From Dipylidium caninum (taxonomy: Eukaryota > Platyhelminthes > Cestoda > Cyclophyllidea > Dipylidiidae), in the NCBI GenBank assembly GCA_017562135.1, contig QEYB01000100.1, forward strand, positions 1 through 64,000: a stretch of 64,000 nt of DNA, written 5' to 3'. A program made the translations under genes and the position numbers. A model generated the notes under the pieces. That model made no database searches, was not told where the DNA came from, and saw only the letters and a list, made by a program, of their open reading frames with translations. Position 1 is the first letter of the stretch; every line of letters starts with the position of its first letter. This document shows positions 25,418-36,540 of this stretch, one piece after another.

Positions 25418-26451
25418 ACCGGAAGAATGATTGTTGGCTAATTCAACGTGCGACCGAGTGGTAAAGATGGAGGAAGGGTGTGTGTGTGTGTGTGTGTGTG
25501 TTGACAGCTGGACGGGCTCGGGTAAAGTAGGGTAGGGCGGGGTGGAGTGGAGGGGAGTGGGGTGGGGTGGGGCAAGATTTTGCGCAGGTGCGTGTGAGTA
25601 GTTTCGTCGCTGTCTGCAATTTCCCGTGGAAAAGGCCCGGCGCGTGGCCGCGTGAGCAGGGAAATGAGCGGAGAGGTTGGTGGATATGCGTTAGCGCCTC
25701 GAACCGACCCGACCCGATCCGACGCGACCTGACTCGGCTGGCCTGGACTCTGGTTGTGGCCACGTCCGAGGTAGGGATAAGGTTTGGGATGGATGGCGAT
25801 GATGATACATGATGGAGAACGACCGCCACATACCGATTTAATGACTGCAGACAAATTACCCTCTCTACAGTATGCTGCTGTGCCATATCCTCCTCCTTAT
25901 TTACTCACCCAATATTCCACCCACCGATAAATGCCCTCCCTTCAGGCAATCACAATTTGTTTTCAGACGAATGTAAACTACAATAGACGACATAACATTG
26001 GAACGAACATAGAATCGTGTATTAACTGTAAAAGTGGAGATATTTATCAATAAGGCGCATCTCACTTGCATCTATCTGATTGATGTAAATAATGATTTGG
26101 GTTGAATATAATGAGGGTTGCAAAATTAGGGCCTGTCATTTTCTACTCACATTATACTCGCGTTTCATACTTTTGTGGCCAATATAAAAATAATATCATC
26201 ACATAAAGAGCGGCTTTGGTGTGGAAGAGAAGGAATTAGTGAATAGAGGATATTTGTTAATGTGCGTCTAAGCGCGTTTGTGATTGGGTGAGGCAAAAAC
26301 TGGATGTGCTGAGAGTCGTGTAAAAGGGTCGACTTGCGTGGGCGCTGGCAGTGTGGACAGGAGGGAGCGCGCGGTTGCTACGTAGCGTTACCTGGCGTCG
26401 TTCGCGTACATTTGTTGTCATCTCGACTGGTCGACTGGTGGACTGCGGTGA

Positions 26452-26766
<315 letters not shown>

Positions 26767-26848
26767 AGATGCCTGTGACGCCTGTAACGGTGGCAGCGAC
26801 AACGACAGCGGCAGTGGCTATGTTGAAGATCTACGTGAACGCTACAAC

Positions 26849-26864
26849 GGCCCTGTTAAGGGCC
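26849..26864 (+). terminator. Histone 3' stem-loop of H4, unit 6
   Basis: GGCCCTGTTAAGGGCC. Confidence 0.94.
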
Positions 26865-27473
26865 AAATGTGACTTCTCTAACTCCAGATTGTTGCACTCA
26901 ACACAATAGCCCGATGAGAGTGGGAGTGGGAATGGAGTGGAGTGGAGTGGAGTGTAGAGGCGAAGAGAAGGCAAGTGGAAGGGAAGAGGCTGTGCAAGGC
27001 GTGAGGTGTAAGTTGGGGAGGTGCAGGGTGAGCAGGGGCGAGTAGTTGTAGGGTAGGTAGAGGAGGCGCCTGGACGTGAGGCAGTGCGGGGGTAAGAAGA
27101 AAAAAGACTATGGGATACACGCGGAATAAGAGCAGATTGAGTTGCCACAACGCGAAAATTTCATTCAACAGCACGCATAAGGGCACGGTCGCGCACAGTA
27201 ATGTTGTAATTTTGCCAGATCTGTAGGAGATTCAGTGCGAGCACATAATTTTTATCTGCTACTTAACAATTTAGAGTAGCGCTTTCCACACATGCACGAG
27301 ATTTGCCACAAAACCACTTGTAGTCCTCACATAGTCCACTTAACTGCCCATCATACGCCCTCCCGTGGCTCTATTTTTGTGGCGGCTAAAGCTCACGGGA
27401 GAGGAATGCAGACTTATGAAGTTCAGAGACTCTCTCCACCGTCTTTCGCCTATCGTACACCTCACGACTGCAG

Positions 27474-27679
27474 ATCCTACACATTTACGGGGTAAAGTGA
27501 CTCCGTCTCTACCACAAATGTGTGTGATGACCAGTCAATCTGTAACGTTGAATCGAAGGCCCGTCAAGACGGCAATCCTCTCTCTGACTAAGAGGGGTGT
27601 GAAAGTTCAGGGTGACGGTCAAATGCTTTACCTCACCAACCACAAGAAAAGTTGGTGGGGATGGCGGAATGTTGTATAA
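27474..27679 (+). pseudogene. Orphan, frameshifted copy of acidic-protein terminal exon
   Basis: Matches the exon at 55953-56174. It follows the same acceptor-like CACGACTGCAG but has one T fewer (CACATTTACGG for CACATTTTACGG), so from that acceptor the frame meets TGA within nine codons. Further along, TATACATG of the other copies is TATAAATG, adding an in-frame TAA. The upstream exons are absent, replaced by the histone array. Confidence 0.5.
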
Positions 27680-28860
27680 ATGATGGAGAATTAGAAGAGC
27701 AGTGAGTCCAGTGAGTTTCGACCGTGTAGGTTGTTGGTGTGGAGTCGGTGGTCGCGTGGTGGCATTCTCCAAATACAGCCACACGGTTTGCTATGATTCA
27801 AATTTTATTTCTCCAGCTTCGCTCATTCCTCATGACTCGCCTGCCCAATCAAGATATTCTGTCCTTCCCCGTCTCTTGGAAGCGCCTGCTTTTTATAACC
27901 TCCACTTCCAACTACTCCCCGTCCTCAGTCAGCAAGCATTTTCCTCACAGAAAACTCCTCTTGTCCCCTCATGGACAGGTGGGTACGTTGAAGTGTCAAG
28001 TTAAAGGGGTGCGCACAATTCGGTCGAGATTAACAGGCTACGGACTGAATTGCTTTGGCGGTGTAAGTGGTCTTCTAAGCATGCTAATTGCCGCTCATAA
28101 TGTGATTGGTGAGTGGAGTTCCAATCAAGAAGACGTACCTTAGCTGTCTGGCTGCTGTTAAGTAAAGCACTTTCTTCCCCAATGCAGTCCCCACAAAGTA
28201 ATCGCGTAAGAAGCAGAAAAGTGCCCTTCGCTGGTGTAGAAAGGAACTTTGTGTGAGGTGAAGTGCAAGTTGTGAGTCACGATTATCAGTCGACTGGTCG
28301 CTTTCACTCACACCGCCTGAATGGTTTTGAGGAGATGTGCGAAAAATGGCTTCGACGGAGCGGAGTAGGCTTAGACAATATGTAATATGCCACGCACACA
28401 TTCAAAATCATTGCAGCATCGTTGGTGAGTAACGCTGAGCAAGGTGGAATATACACCAATGCAATGAATAATGGACACGACAAAAATTCGACATTCTCAT
28501 TTGCGGCAGTGGAGATGACCAGGTGAGTAATAATGGGATATTAGTAAACAATAGAAAATAACACTTGTGTGCTAGTTGCACAGAGGGAGACGGGCAGTGG
28601 TGCAATAATTGTTGAATAATAATAGTAACAGTTAGTATTATTATCATTACTGTTATTATACACTATTATTAAATACTATGTGATTGTTTTAAGGGATCGG
28701 AGGTGGATGCGGACTGTGCGGTCAGGGATATTTGGGTGCGGTCGAGGATGCGATATGGACGGTGGCGGAATGAGCGGGTTCGTTCGTGAATGTCTAATTG
28801 CTTATTCTTGTTGCTTGGAATTTATGGAGAACCATATGTGATGATAAAATCTGACAAGGT

Positions 28861-29049
28861 GTGCAGGTGGTATATAATAATGCGAGGGGCGGTTATGCTA
28901 AGTTGATTGGAAGGGAGAAACAAGTAGTGGAGTCAGTTGACTTGTACCTCTTGTCGTCTGAGCTCATTAGTCAGACATTTGTCACTTTCATTGGTTCTAG
29001 CGACCGAGAACCACCTAGGACTTTGCGGGTTGGCAAAGAACTTCTCTGA
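28861..29049 (+). CDS. Conserved ORF, possible terminal exon, block A copy 1
   Basis: 62 codons to a TGA, with no recognised family. The bases before it (GTGTGCAG) look like a 3' splice acceptor and there is no good ATG, so it would be a last exon. It is open in all three A copies, and the only differences among them in this ORF (TTG/TTA, GAG/GAA) are silent, which mildly favours coding. Similarity to named domains not seen. Confidence 0.3.
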   Translation: MQVVYNNARGGYAKLIGREKQVVESVDLYLLSSELISQTFVTFIGSSDREPPRTLRVGKELL

Positions 29050-30560
29050 ACGTATTTGGCAATTCTGGCGGAAGCACTTTTGCGCGTTGCGGAAAAGGAG
29101 GCCACTTTACTAGTTCAGTCTCATATGATATATTTGTTGGGCAGTTAGGGTTTGTATGAGGAATTGCAAAATGGCTGCTAGCAGCTTATACGTGGACTTG
29201 AAACCCGAATGTTTGCCTTGGTAAGAAAAGACTGTATAGTTTGGAGTGTCTTTGCTCGGAAGATGACTTTCACAGCCTCGACGGGGCGCTGCGTTATGTC
29301 GTATCGGACCGAAGAGGCCGTTAACTAAATCCCCTGAGGACAGACAATTGGTATAAGATGTGTTGCTAGCCTGTGTTAAGTTCTATTTTGTAGAGGATGT
29401 GACGTAGCTTATGTGGTGCAAAGAGTGTTTTCACCATGATGTGACATCGCCTTTGAGTTGGCATCTTGTAAATTCCTCTGCTTTTTTCAAATGGCTTCAT
29501 TAGATGTGGACAATTTTTTTTGGTACACGCGCTTCCTTCTAATCGAATTATCTGAAATGATAAGAGTTGAGTATATGAGCATTACACGTGTGGTGAGCGA
29601 GCTCATGCAAGTTAGTCTTAACATTTCATTTTTGAAAATAGGATTTTTACGTGTGTGTGTTTGTGGGTGTGTATGTGTGTGGGTAGATAAGTAGGAGTTA
29701 CGGTGTATCCCCGAGGCGTAACCGCCGAGGACGATAGTTAATGCTGCCCTCGATGTAAGAATCAAGTTATGTATCCATATTGGGGCATAGTTTTGAATAA
29801 AATTCATCCTTATTACTTTGAATTATTTCAAACTGGTGAATTTTTACAACGCCATGCCTTGAGGAGGTAGGATTGAGCGCCTTTACGAAGTGTGATGCAA
29901 AGGACCCTCATTTGCACGTACTGGCATCGAAGATCCTTCCCCTTTTCTTGATGTATCCACCCTTAAGAATGGCTGATGATGAGGTGAGGCTGTTAGAGAG
30001 GTGATATCTTGAGTGGAATTGTATATATATTATGACCGCTGGTAGTAATGACTGGCAAGAGATATCTCATCTAATCCACACTAAGGTACATTTTGCTATT
30101 GAAATCATTATTCCATGAATGGCAGACTGTGAAATAAGAGGCATGTGGCATCCTTGTCTATGAGAGTAGATAAGCATTTCCATAATAAGGGGATATTAGC
30201 TGTGCTGATTACACTTTCTTAGGCGTATGTAGGGGATGTGGCAGAGTTCAGAGGCTTCAATCTTCGTAGGAGTGGATAGTTGTTGTTGAGGTATGGGCTT
30301 GTGCATGTGTTATCATCTGTATCGTTTTTCCCTGGTCAAATTTACTCGCGGTGACTCGCGCAGCTGACAGACGATCTGTGGTGCGAAAGGGTGCTGTGTA
30401 CGCGGAGCGAGGAGCAGAATTACATATAGCGGGGAGGCTTCGATTAGCCCGTCTTCAGTCCTCCTAACTTCCACAGACTCGCATTGCAGGCATCCATTGC
30501 GCAGAGGCCTTAAATCGTAAGCAAGAAGAGGCCTTTCTGCAGATTGTCGCACTTTCTTAC

Positions 30561-30844
30561 CTGCGCAGGGGCATAAAGTTGGGGATATGCCAGTTGGAAA
30601 TTCTACTTGGTTGCTGATCCCCAGGTTCACTCGCATCCCATAGTCTTCTTCTTCTTCTTCTTCCTCCTCCTCCTCCTCCACCACCTCCTCCTCATCATCA
30701 TCATCGTCATTGTCATCGTCATTGTCATCATCTGCTTCGTTATCTTCCCCTTTCGCCAGTTCGTGGAGTGACTCGGCCCTGGCCGTGAGGACCGCGAGGG
30801 CCAGAAGACAGGGAAGAGATAGGCGGGGGTGGTTATCCTCGAGT
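30561..30844 (-). pseudogene. Truncated copy of acidic secreted protein gene (one exon)
   Basis: Minus-strand exon bounded by an acceptor (CCCCCCAG) and a perfect donor (GCGCAG|GTAAGA). It encodes a hydrophobic signal-like stretch (LSLPCLLALAVLTARA), then a run of Asp and Glu, then NLGISNQVEFPTGISP. Here the frame leaves one base over at the donor, the phase that would fit the downstream exon seen at 55189. That exon is missing because block B stops at 30321, so this copy cannot make the full protein. The frame also reads from an ATG at 30903 if the exon is not spliced upstream. Confidence 0.55.
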
Positions 30845-31589
30845 CTGGGGGGCGACAATCGCAAATTAAGACACCTCTTATAACTACAGTAATGAGACCC
30901 CATGGATATTCGGACATTCTGAGTAAAGTCCTAATATTCGGTCACTTAATGAAGTCGCCTAAATCACACGAATTTGCCCCGACTGCGACTTTTTTGTACA
31001 TACAATTTACCAATCAGGCGACAGTACTTTCAAGATTGTACCACCCTGTTCCTTTCTTGACCCAACTGAGGAGTTGTGACAATGCGGTACAACCCGATGG
31101 CCGGCTATATGTCATCCACGTGGGCAATAATTCCACACCTTACTCAGAAGTTTGTTTCATTTTAATCGACCAACCTGCCTACTGAAATATTCAATAAAGT
31201 AGGGCGCACACAGACAAGACAGACTCGGTAGCCCGGCATAATTTGCAGCGACAGCGTTATAGCGATGGACGTTCAATGAAAGCGATGAGACAGTTTTACT
31301 CGGAATCTTGGCAATTGCCATTAGGGCGCTCATGTGATAGTTTAAATAAGAAATGCGGCTAAAGTCGGGATATCAATGACAGTAGCTTCATGTGGTCCAT
31401 CAGCCTGTCACTCTTACGCTGTACCAGAAAAGCATACTCTTCTGTTCCTATCCCTTTCTTCCGCATCGTCGTCGAGAGTGTGGAAGGAACCACGCACACA
31501 TTCATTCCTCACGGCGTCGCAGGGTCTTCGTCCAGTGTTGCCAGCGTTGAATAATCGTGGAAGGGTCTAGCTCGATTTTATATAAGGTT

Positions 31590-32125
31590 TCTACTGCACT
31601 TCGACCACACAGTGTCACGCTACACTGCTGCGCCTACCACGTTAACTTGCTGAAAGATGCACCTGACAGCCATGGAAACTTATTGAGCAGGAAAATCTCC
31701 TTAACAGGCGCTAACTCGGCCCCTAGTCACAAAGTGAGGCGACGGGACGTAAAATTTGAATCCGCTTTGTTTTGTCCCCCATTTAGCGTTGAGTAACCAG
31801 TTGGGCTTTTCGTGGCATTTGGTGACTGTTTTATGCTACTCAATTCCTATTAAGTCACACAATACTAGAAAATAAGTGAGTCGAGTTGGTGCTGGAGAAG
31901 AGAATCTATTCTTGCGGAGGGATGTAATGTCAGAGAATGGCAACAAGGCAATAATATTAGACATTTCGGTCTTTCATGCGACAAATAATTAGTAAATAGC
32001 CCCTCAAAGCTCTACTCAAGTGAAGTGGGACCAACCTCGAAAACCAAACCCCTCCTTCAGTCTGATTGGACGTTGAATTGCCCAAAGTAGAGTATAAAAC
32101 AGGGAAGAGGCGTGAGTCTCTCATA
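31590..32125 (+). promoter_or_regulatory. Upstream region of secreted-protein gene (duplicated element)
   Basis: Holds several stretches that recur, diverged, at 32608-33290: CGCTACACTG-TGCGCC, CACAAAGTGAGGCGAC, AATAATTAGTAAAT and the motif before the TATA box. Here it ends with an inverted CCAAT (GATTGG) and the TATA box of the gene that follows. Confidence 0.5.
32093..32099 (+). promoter_or_regulatory. TATA box of secreted-protein gene (arm B)
   Basis: TATAAAA, 41 bases before the ATG, with an inverted CCAAT (ATTGG) about 30 bases further upstream. Confidence 0.75.
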
Positions 32126-32139
32126 CCACTCACACGACA

Positions 32140-32349
32140 ATGCAGTTCTTCCGTCTTCTCATCTGCTTCGCTGTGGTCATGGTGATTCACGAGGCCTTGA
32201 CGGCGGTGGCTCAAGCGGCTCACCCCGAGTGCAAGGATTTGGAGATGGACATGCTTTCGGCCATGGCCAAGTACCGCAAATTCAGAGAGATCTGTGCCGA
32301 CAGCCCTCTGATGGAGCAAATTGCCAAACTGTTGAAGGAGCTCCAGTGA
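32140..32349 (+). CDS. Small secreted protein, 69 residues, arm B copy
   Basis: Single-exon gene. Residues 1-26 are a signal peptide (hydrophobic LLICFAVVMVI, then ALTAVAQA with a good cleavage site after Ala26). The mature peptide is about 43 residues, highly charged and helical in character, with two cysteines (31 and 52) that could pair, ending IAKLLKELQ. TATA box and AATAAA flank it at the expected distances, so it looks functional. Size and make-up recall the small secreted antigens of tapeworms (antigen B type), but antigen B genes usually carry an intron and I cannot align the sequence confidently. Function unknown. Confidence 0.75.
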   Translation: MQFFRLLICFAVVMVIHEALTAVAQAAHPECKDLEMDMLSAMAKYRKFREICADSPLMEQIAKLLKELQ

Positions 32350-32413
32350 AGTCGTGCACCCTTCCGCTTCAATCGGGAACAGATTACGTCACGTTGGTTT
32401 GAAGCCTATGGCC

Positions 32414-32419
32414 AATAAA
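32414..32419 (+). terminator. Polyadenylation signal of secreted-protein gene (arm B)
   Basis: AATAAA 65 bases after the stop, followed by a TTG-rich stretch. Confidence 0.7.
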
Positions 32420-32607
32420 TTGTTTGCTTCAAAAACTGGCCATCTGTGGCAAAATGGCGGGAAATGGGGATCTTTGGCCTCATTTGGGTAGGGGCGGTGG
32501 ACGAGCTCTGGGGACAAGAGATGGAAGTGGAGGTAGAGGGACCTCGAGGTGATCAGCTCGAACGGGTCTCAACGGTCAACGTGCTTGAAATGCGCTCGTT
32601 GTTATAT

Positions 32608-33290
32608 GACGTATCTACTGCGTGTAAAAGCTTGCCGCGCTACACTGATGCGCCCCCTACGCCCATTTGTAAAAGACGCGCCTGACAGCGGTACAAACTA
32701 ATGGAGCACGAAAATCTACTGAGCAGGCGCTTAATCGGATTCTCGTCACAAAGTGAGGCGACAGGAGGTACAATGGGAATCCGCTAGATCTTATTCCCTT
32801 GGGTGGTGAGGAACCGTTTTTGAAGGTGGCGCAATTTTTCGCTAACATTTAATGCCCCACTAAAACTAACACCAAGCATTTTATGCCACTCCTTTCGTAT
32901 TCAGCAGCACAAATCCAAAAAACAAGTTTGTTGAGTTTATACTGGAGGAGAGGATTTCTCCTTGCAAAAGGAGTTAATGTGCGATTGAAAATAGTCATTA
33001 GTTTTTTTAGCAAAACCATTCGAAGTCAGTCCCGAAAACCTCATTAGAGCTGCAATATGGTGAAGATTCGGTGTGCGATAGGACAAGAATGACCCCGAAC
33101 CCCTCACTGAAGGATTCGTTTTGTTGGGGAAGCATTAGATGCTCCGGTTTTCAACTGGCAAATAATTAGTAAATACCAGTAAAAAGCATTAAGGGAGTGA
33201 ATTGACACCAGCCTCGAGAATGCAGCACCACCCCCAATTTGATTTGCTATTGGACATCCCAAGTGGGGCCTAAAAGGAAGAGGCGAGGTG
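32608..33290 (+). pseudogene. Decayed duplicate of secreted-protein gene upstream region
   Basis: Diverged tandem copy of 31590-32125, recognisable in order: TACACTGATGCGCC, CACAAAGTGAGGCGAC, CAAATAATTAGTAAATA and AGAGGCGAGGTGTCAG (compare AGAGGCGTGAGTCTC). The TATA box position reads GGCCTAAAAGG. Where the coding region should begin there is AT-rich sequence without a signal-peptide ORF, so the second gene seems lost or cut off at about 33290. Confidence 0.55.
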
Positions 33291-34710
33291 TCAGTATTTT
33301 AATTACAATTTATTTGGTTTTTCGTTCTCAACATCCGCCCCCATTTGCTCGCCAACCTGGTGGGTAGGGCTGTGCAAGCACGCACACGTACTGTACACAT
33401 TAATCCACTTAGCTTTACTGCGGTTACGCGTGTGGGGTGTGTGTGTTCACCCAGTAAAACAATGACATCTTTTGTGAACGAATAAAAATGGCCGCCTAAT
33501 TTTGGCGGTCCTCGTTGAGGCAAGGATTTTCTCACCACCCGCGTGTGCTAGCAAGTAGACGCGGGGCAGCACCAATTGACCGAGTCGGTGAAACTGCTTG
33601 GATGGGTCGCATCTTCGGGCAATTCACACGCCGAAGGCCACCGCCTTCAACCTGCGCTCGACCGGCGAGGCAGTTGGCGTTGTTACAGAGTGAGAGACTA
33701 AACCCGTCAGCTCACCTCGCATGCATTAGAAGAGGCATAACGGGGGACTTCACAGGCTCCCAACGACTCGTTTACTAGGCGTCGAAGAATTTCTACTGTG
33801 ATCGCATGAAACTGTTGGTGTAGCAGGAAGGGAAGAGGGGACGGCCAGACCGTTGGACAAGAAAATAAACCGTTCTAAACTTTGATGGAGATGTCATTAC
33901 TAAACTAAACACTCAAGACGTCGTTCTGCGCCATTATGTGGCAAATTTTGTGTCTAAACAGCAGCGTTTTGTGTATGGTGAAACGGATTCCACGGTCGTC
34001 GTCCTCAAATGCTCTTCCTCCTCCTACTCCTCCTCCTTTTCACCGTCACCAGCATGGGCCGGTGAACGACACGATTTATTCATCTAAGTTCCATGTGACC
34101 ACTGCCATAACAAAATCACTTGCTTTATGTTTTCCAAGGTCATATCTCCTCTTCTCAAAACAGAAGACTTTTATTGACTTTTGTCTACACCACACCAAGG
34201 CTATGCAGCCCCAGAAGGTGTGAATAAGTATTCCAGCCACATAAATGGCTAGTACCTATTTATTGTAGACCAAGAAAAGCTACAACAGTATGACTTGATG
34301 CCATACAGGCTAACAAACGCTTTCCGTCACGTTGTAAAGTGCAATGACAACAACAGCAAGAATACATCTCCTAACAGTCCTAATTTCATGACATAATCAC
34401 TTATAAATGCAGAATCCATGCCTTTAGCCTAGCATATTGGCAAGCCTTGTTTCTTCATTGTTGATAGATAGATATAACGGGATTAAAATTAGGGGGAGGC
34501 TATTGAGAAATAAGCAACAGACAGAAAGCTAACCACCAACGAAATTCGACCAATGAAGTGAATCAAACACGATTAAGGCGACAAAGGCAACACATAGAAA
34601 CTACAAAAAGGGAAGTGTTCGCGGGGAAATATTCTCCTCAAAGGTTAAAATAAGGCTAAAACAACTTTTTCAATACACTGCTTTTCACAATCATCCCCCA
34701 CTCTCATTAC

Positions 34711-34856
34711 CTGGTGCAGGCCTTCAGCGCCTTCCTGCCTCGGTGGTTGACGCTTTACCAAATTGTTCGCATCTCGTTCTGCTTTCAATGGTACCAAACT
34801 AGGGTAAAGTGGTCTCTGTGCTTGACAGCCTACTAAAATATGCCTTGAGGACACTC
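34711..34856 (-). CDS. Candidate internal exon, arm B
   Basis: 146 bases on the minus strand between an acceptor (TTTTCCATCTAG) and a donor (CACCAG|GTAATG). Two bases complete an incoming codon, then 48 open codons, reading SSRHILVGCQAQRPLYP through to EGAEGLHQ, ending in phase 0. Both arms carry it with the same protein sequence. No family recognised and no partner exons established; a chance open stretch remains possible. Confidence 0.3.
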
Positions 34857-35414
34857 CTAGATGGAAAACATGGTTTGTTCACAATTGCCACATTCCATAA
34901 CTAATTTACTTCAATCAAGAACGTGCGGTGGCCCATATATCTCAATGCAGTTGACTCAGTGCCATGTGTGAATGGTGCGATGTTAAATTTTGGAATAACA
35001 AAAAAGAAATCAATGTGAATGGTGTTCACTTTGCGTAAATTGCAGAAAATTGGGTGGAGGAGAGTGTTCTAAATGCAATGGGATGTTCAAAGGTGAGGGA
35101 TGTGTGTGGGTGTGTCATGAATGCGTTGAAATAGGGGAAAGCAGCGTGTGGTCAAGCTACGCGGCGAAATTTTGCACTCAATCACATTTTTGACTTTATG
35201 CTTGAGTGGGAGAAGAGAAGATGTAGGAAGAAGGGGAGTTTCGTTGAATGCGAGTGATGATGGGTCAAAAAATGTGAAATGGTGCACTGATGAAGTCGAA
35301 ATTCCAGTATGACCGAGCTAAATATTGCCTTCTTAGACAGAATCCCAATGTCCACTTTATACGCGGACAGCAGAAGTTAGAATATTGGATGAGCTAGGGG
35401 TGGCCTTTCCAAGT

Positions 35415-36085
35415 AAAGCCAATTCGACTTGGTCCCAAGTGCACAGTGAGGGGGATTTTCTTCTTTCCTTGCCAATTGGGATAAGTGGCTTTGGCCCAAG
35501 ACGATCTGTCTCCATGCTTGAATTAAAATGCAACGGCTATGAGCTGGTACTTTAACGTTCCATTGACAAAGGCTTGTGGTTGCGGTACTTTTCAGTAAAT
35601 TTTCCCACGAGACTCTACAATGAATGAAGTGGTCATGATGAATAGTGAATGCTCGTGAGCGTCACAATGAGGATTCTGAGCCAAAATGATACACGTCCAG
35701 AATTTGCTCGGCTGGCGGAAGGCAGAATCAACAACCACTGGGTAGAAAGTGCTTGAGGTGGTGACGTATTTCTCCTTATGAGACCTCACAATGATCGACG
35801 CCAGCCTGAAAAATAGTTGACTTGTTCTTGGTGGGTGGTGTAGCTGCGAAGAAGAAACTCCACTTGACTGGACCTTCGCTCGCTCCATACGGTGGTGTCT
35901 CTCGGGCAAGCTGTCCGGCTACAATCTGCTTACCCCTTCTCAAGCCAGAGTTCTGCAGCGATGAGAACGGTATTGATATTTACATACAAATGGTGTCTCT
36001 AGTTGTTGGTAAATTCTCTGCTGCACTAACACCAACGCTATTACCAGGAAAGGCATTCAATTCAGCTAGAAAGGGCCTTTCAAAA
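35415..36085 (+). repeat. Diverged tandem duplication, first unit (arm B)
   Basis: About 670 bases, opening with GGTCCCAAGTGCACAGTGAGG and including TTCTTGGTGGGTGG and AACGGTATTGATATT. A diverged partner follows directly (36086-36540), and the same pair lies in arm B'. It is open on both strands in places (35592-35909 minus, 35822-36121 plus), but the partner breaks the plus frame, so a gene relic is more likely than a gene. Confidence 0.6.
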
Positions 36086-36540
36086 AGAAGGAAGCTTAAC
36101 TCAGTCCCACGGGCAGAGTGAGGGGAATTTTCGCCGATTGGTGTGTGCAATGAATGACGGTGTTTTTGGCCTATGACAGTCTCCTTAATTGGGTTAAACC
36201 GCCCCTCCCATGATCTGGTAATCTAACGTTGCCCGGAGAAATGTCTCGAGGTTGCGGCATTTTGAGGCATTTTTCGCTAGGAAACTTCATAATGAACGAC
36301 GTCGGGCTGAGAAACTGTCGACGTGTTCTTGGTGGATGGTCTGCCCGAGAAGAAACAACTTCACTTGATTGGACCTTCCCGCTCTCCATGCGGTGTCTCT
36401 CAAACAAGCCGTCGTGCTGCAATCTTCTTACTCCTTTCTCACGCCACAGTTCTAGGACGATGGAAACGGTGACTGTGATGTTTATATGCAAATGGTCTCT
36501 CTACTTGCAGGTAAATTCTACACTGCCTGCCTCCTCTTGG
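36086..36540 (+). repeat. Diverged tandem duplication, second, shorter unit (arm B)
   Basis: Opens with CAGTCCCACGGGCAGAGTGAG and matches the preceding unit through TTCTTGGTGGATGG to TTGCAGGTAAATTC, with large gaps. The last bases look like a splice donor (TTGCAG|GTAAAT), where the first unit has TTGTTGGTAAATTC. No protein family recognised. Confidence 0.55.

Larger units (their letters stand above)
27061..30320 (+). repeat. Segmental duplication block A, copy 1 (3' truncated)
   Basis: About 3.26 kb that recurs nearly unchanged at 55540 and, from 27608 on, at 42522. It begins directly at the broken histone unit and ends where block B begins, losing the last ~650 bases present in copies 2 and 3. 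It holds a damaged copy of the acidic-protein terminal exon, an ORF at 28861-29049, an AT-rich stretch near 28610-28680, a GT-rich tract near 29650, and otherwise nothing I can name. Confidence 0.93.

Noticed and set aside
27739..28143. 134-codon ORF in block A, present in part in all three copies
   Set aside because: Differences between copies alter amino acids (Lys/Arg, Tyr/Cys), it lacks a recognisable domain and overlaps another open frame; not supported as a gene.
33515..33778. 87-codon ORF downstream of the decayed promoter
   Set aside because: An extra C in arm B' breaks it, no signal peptide, and it does not resemble the 69-residue protein.
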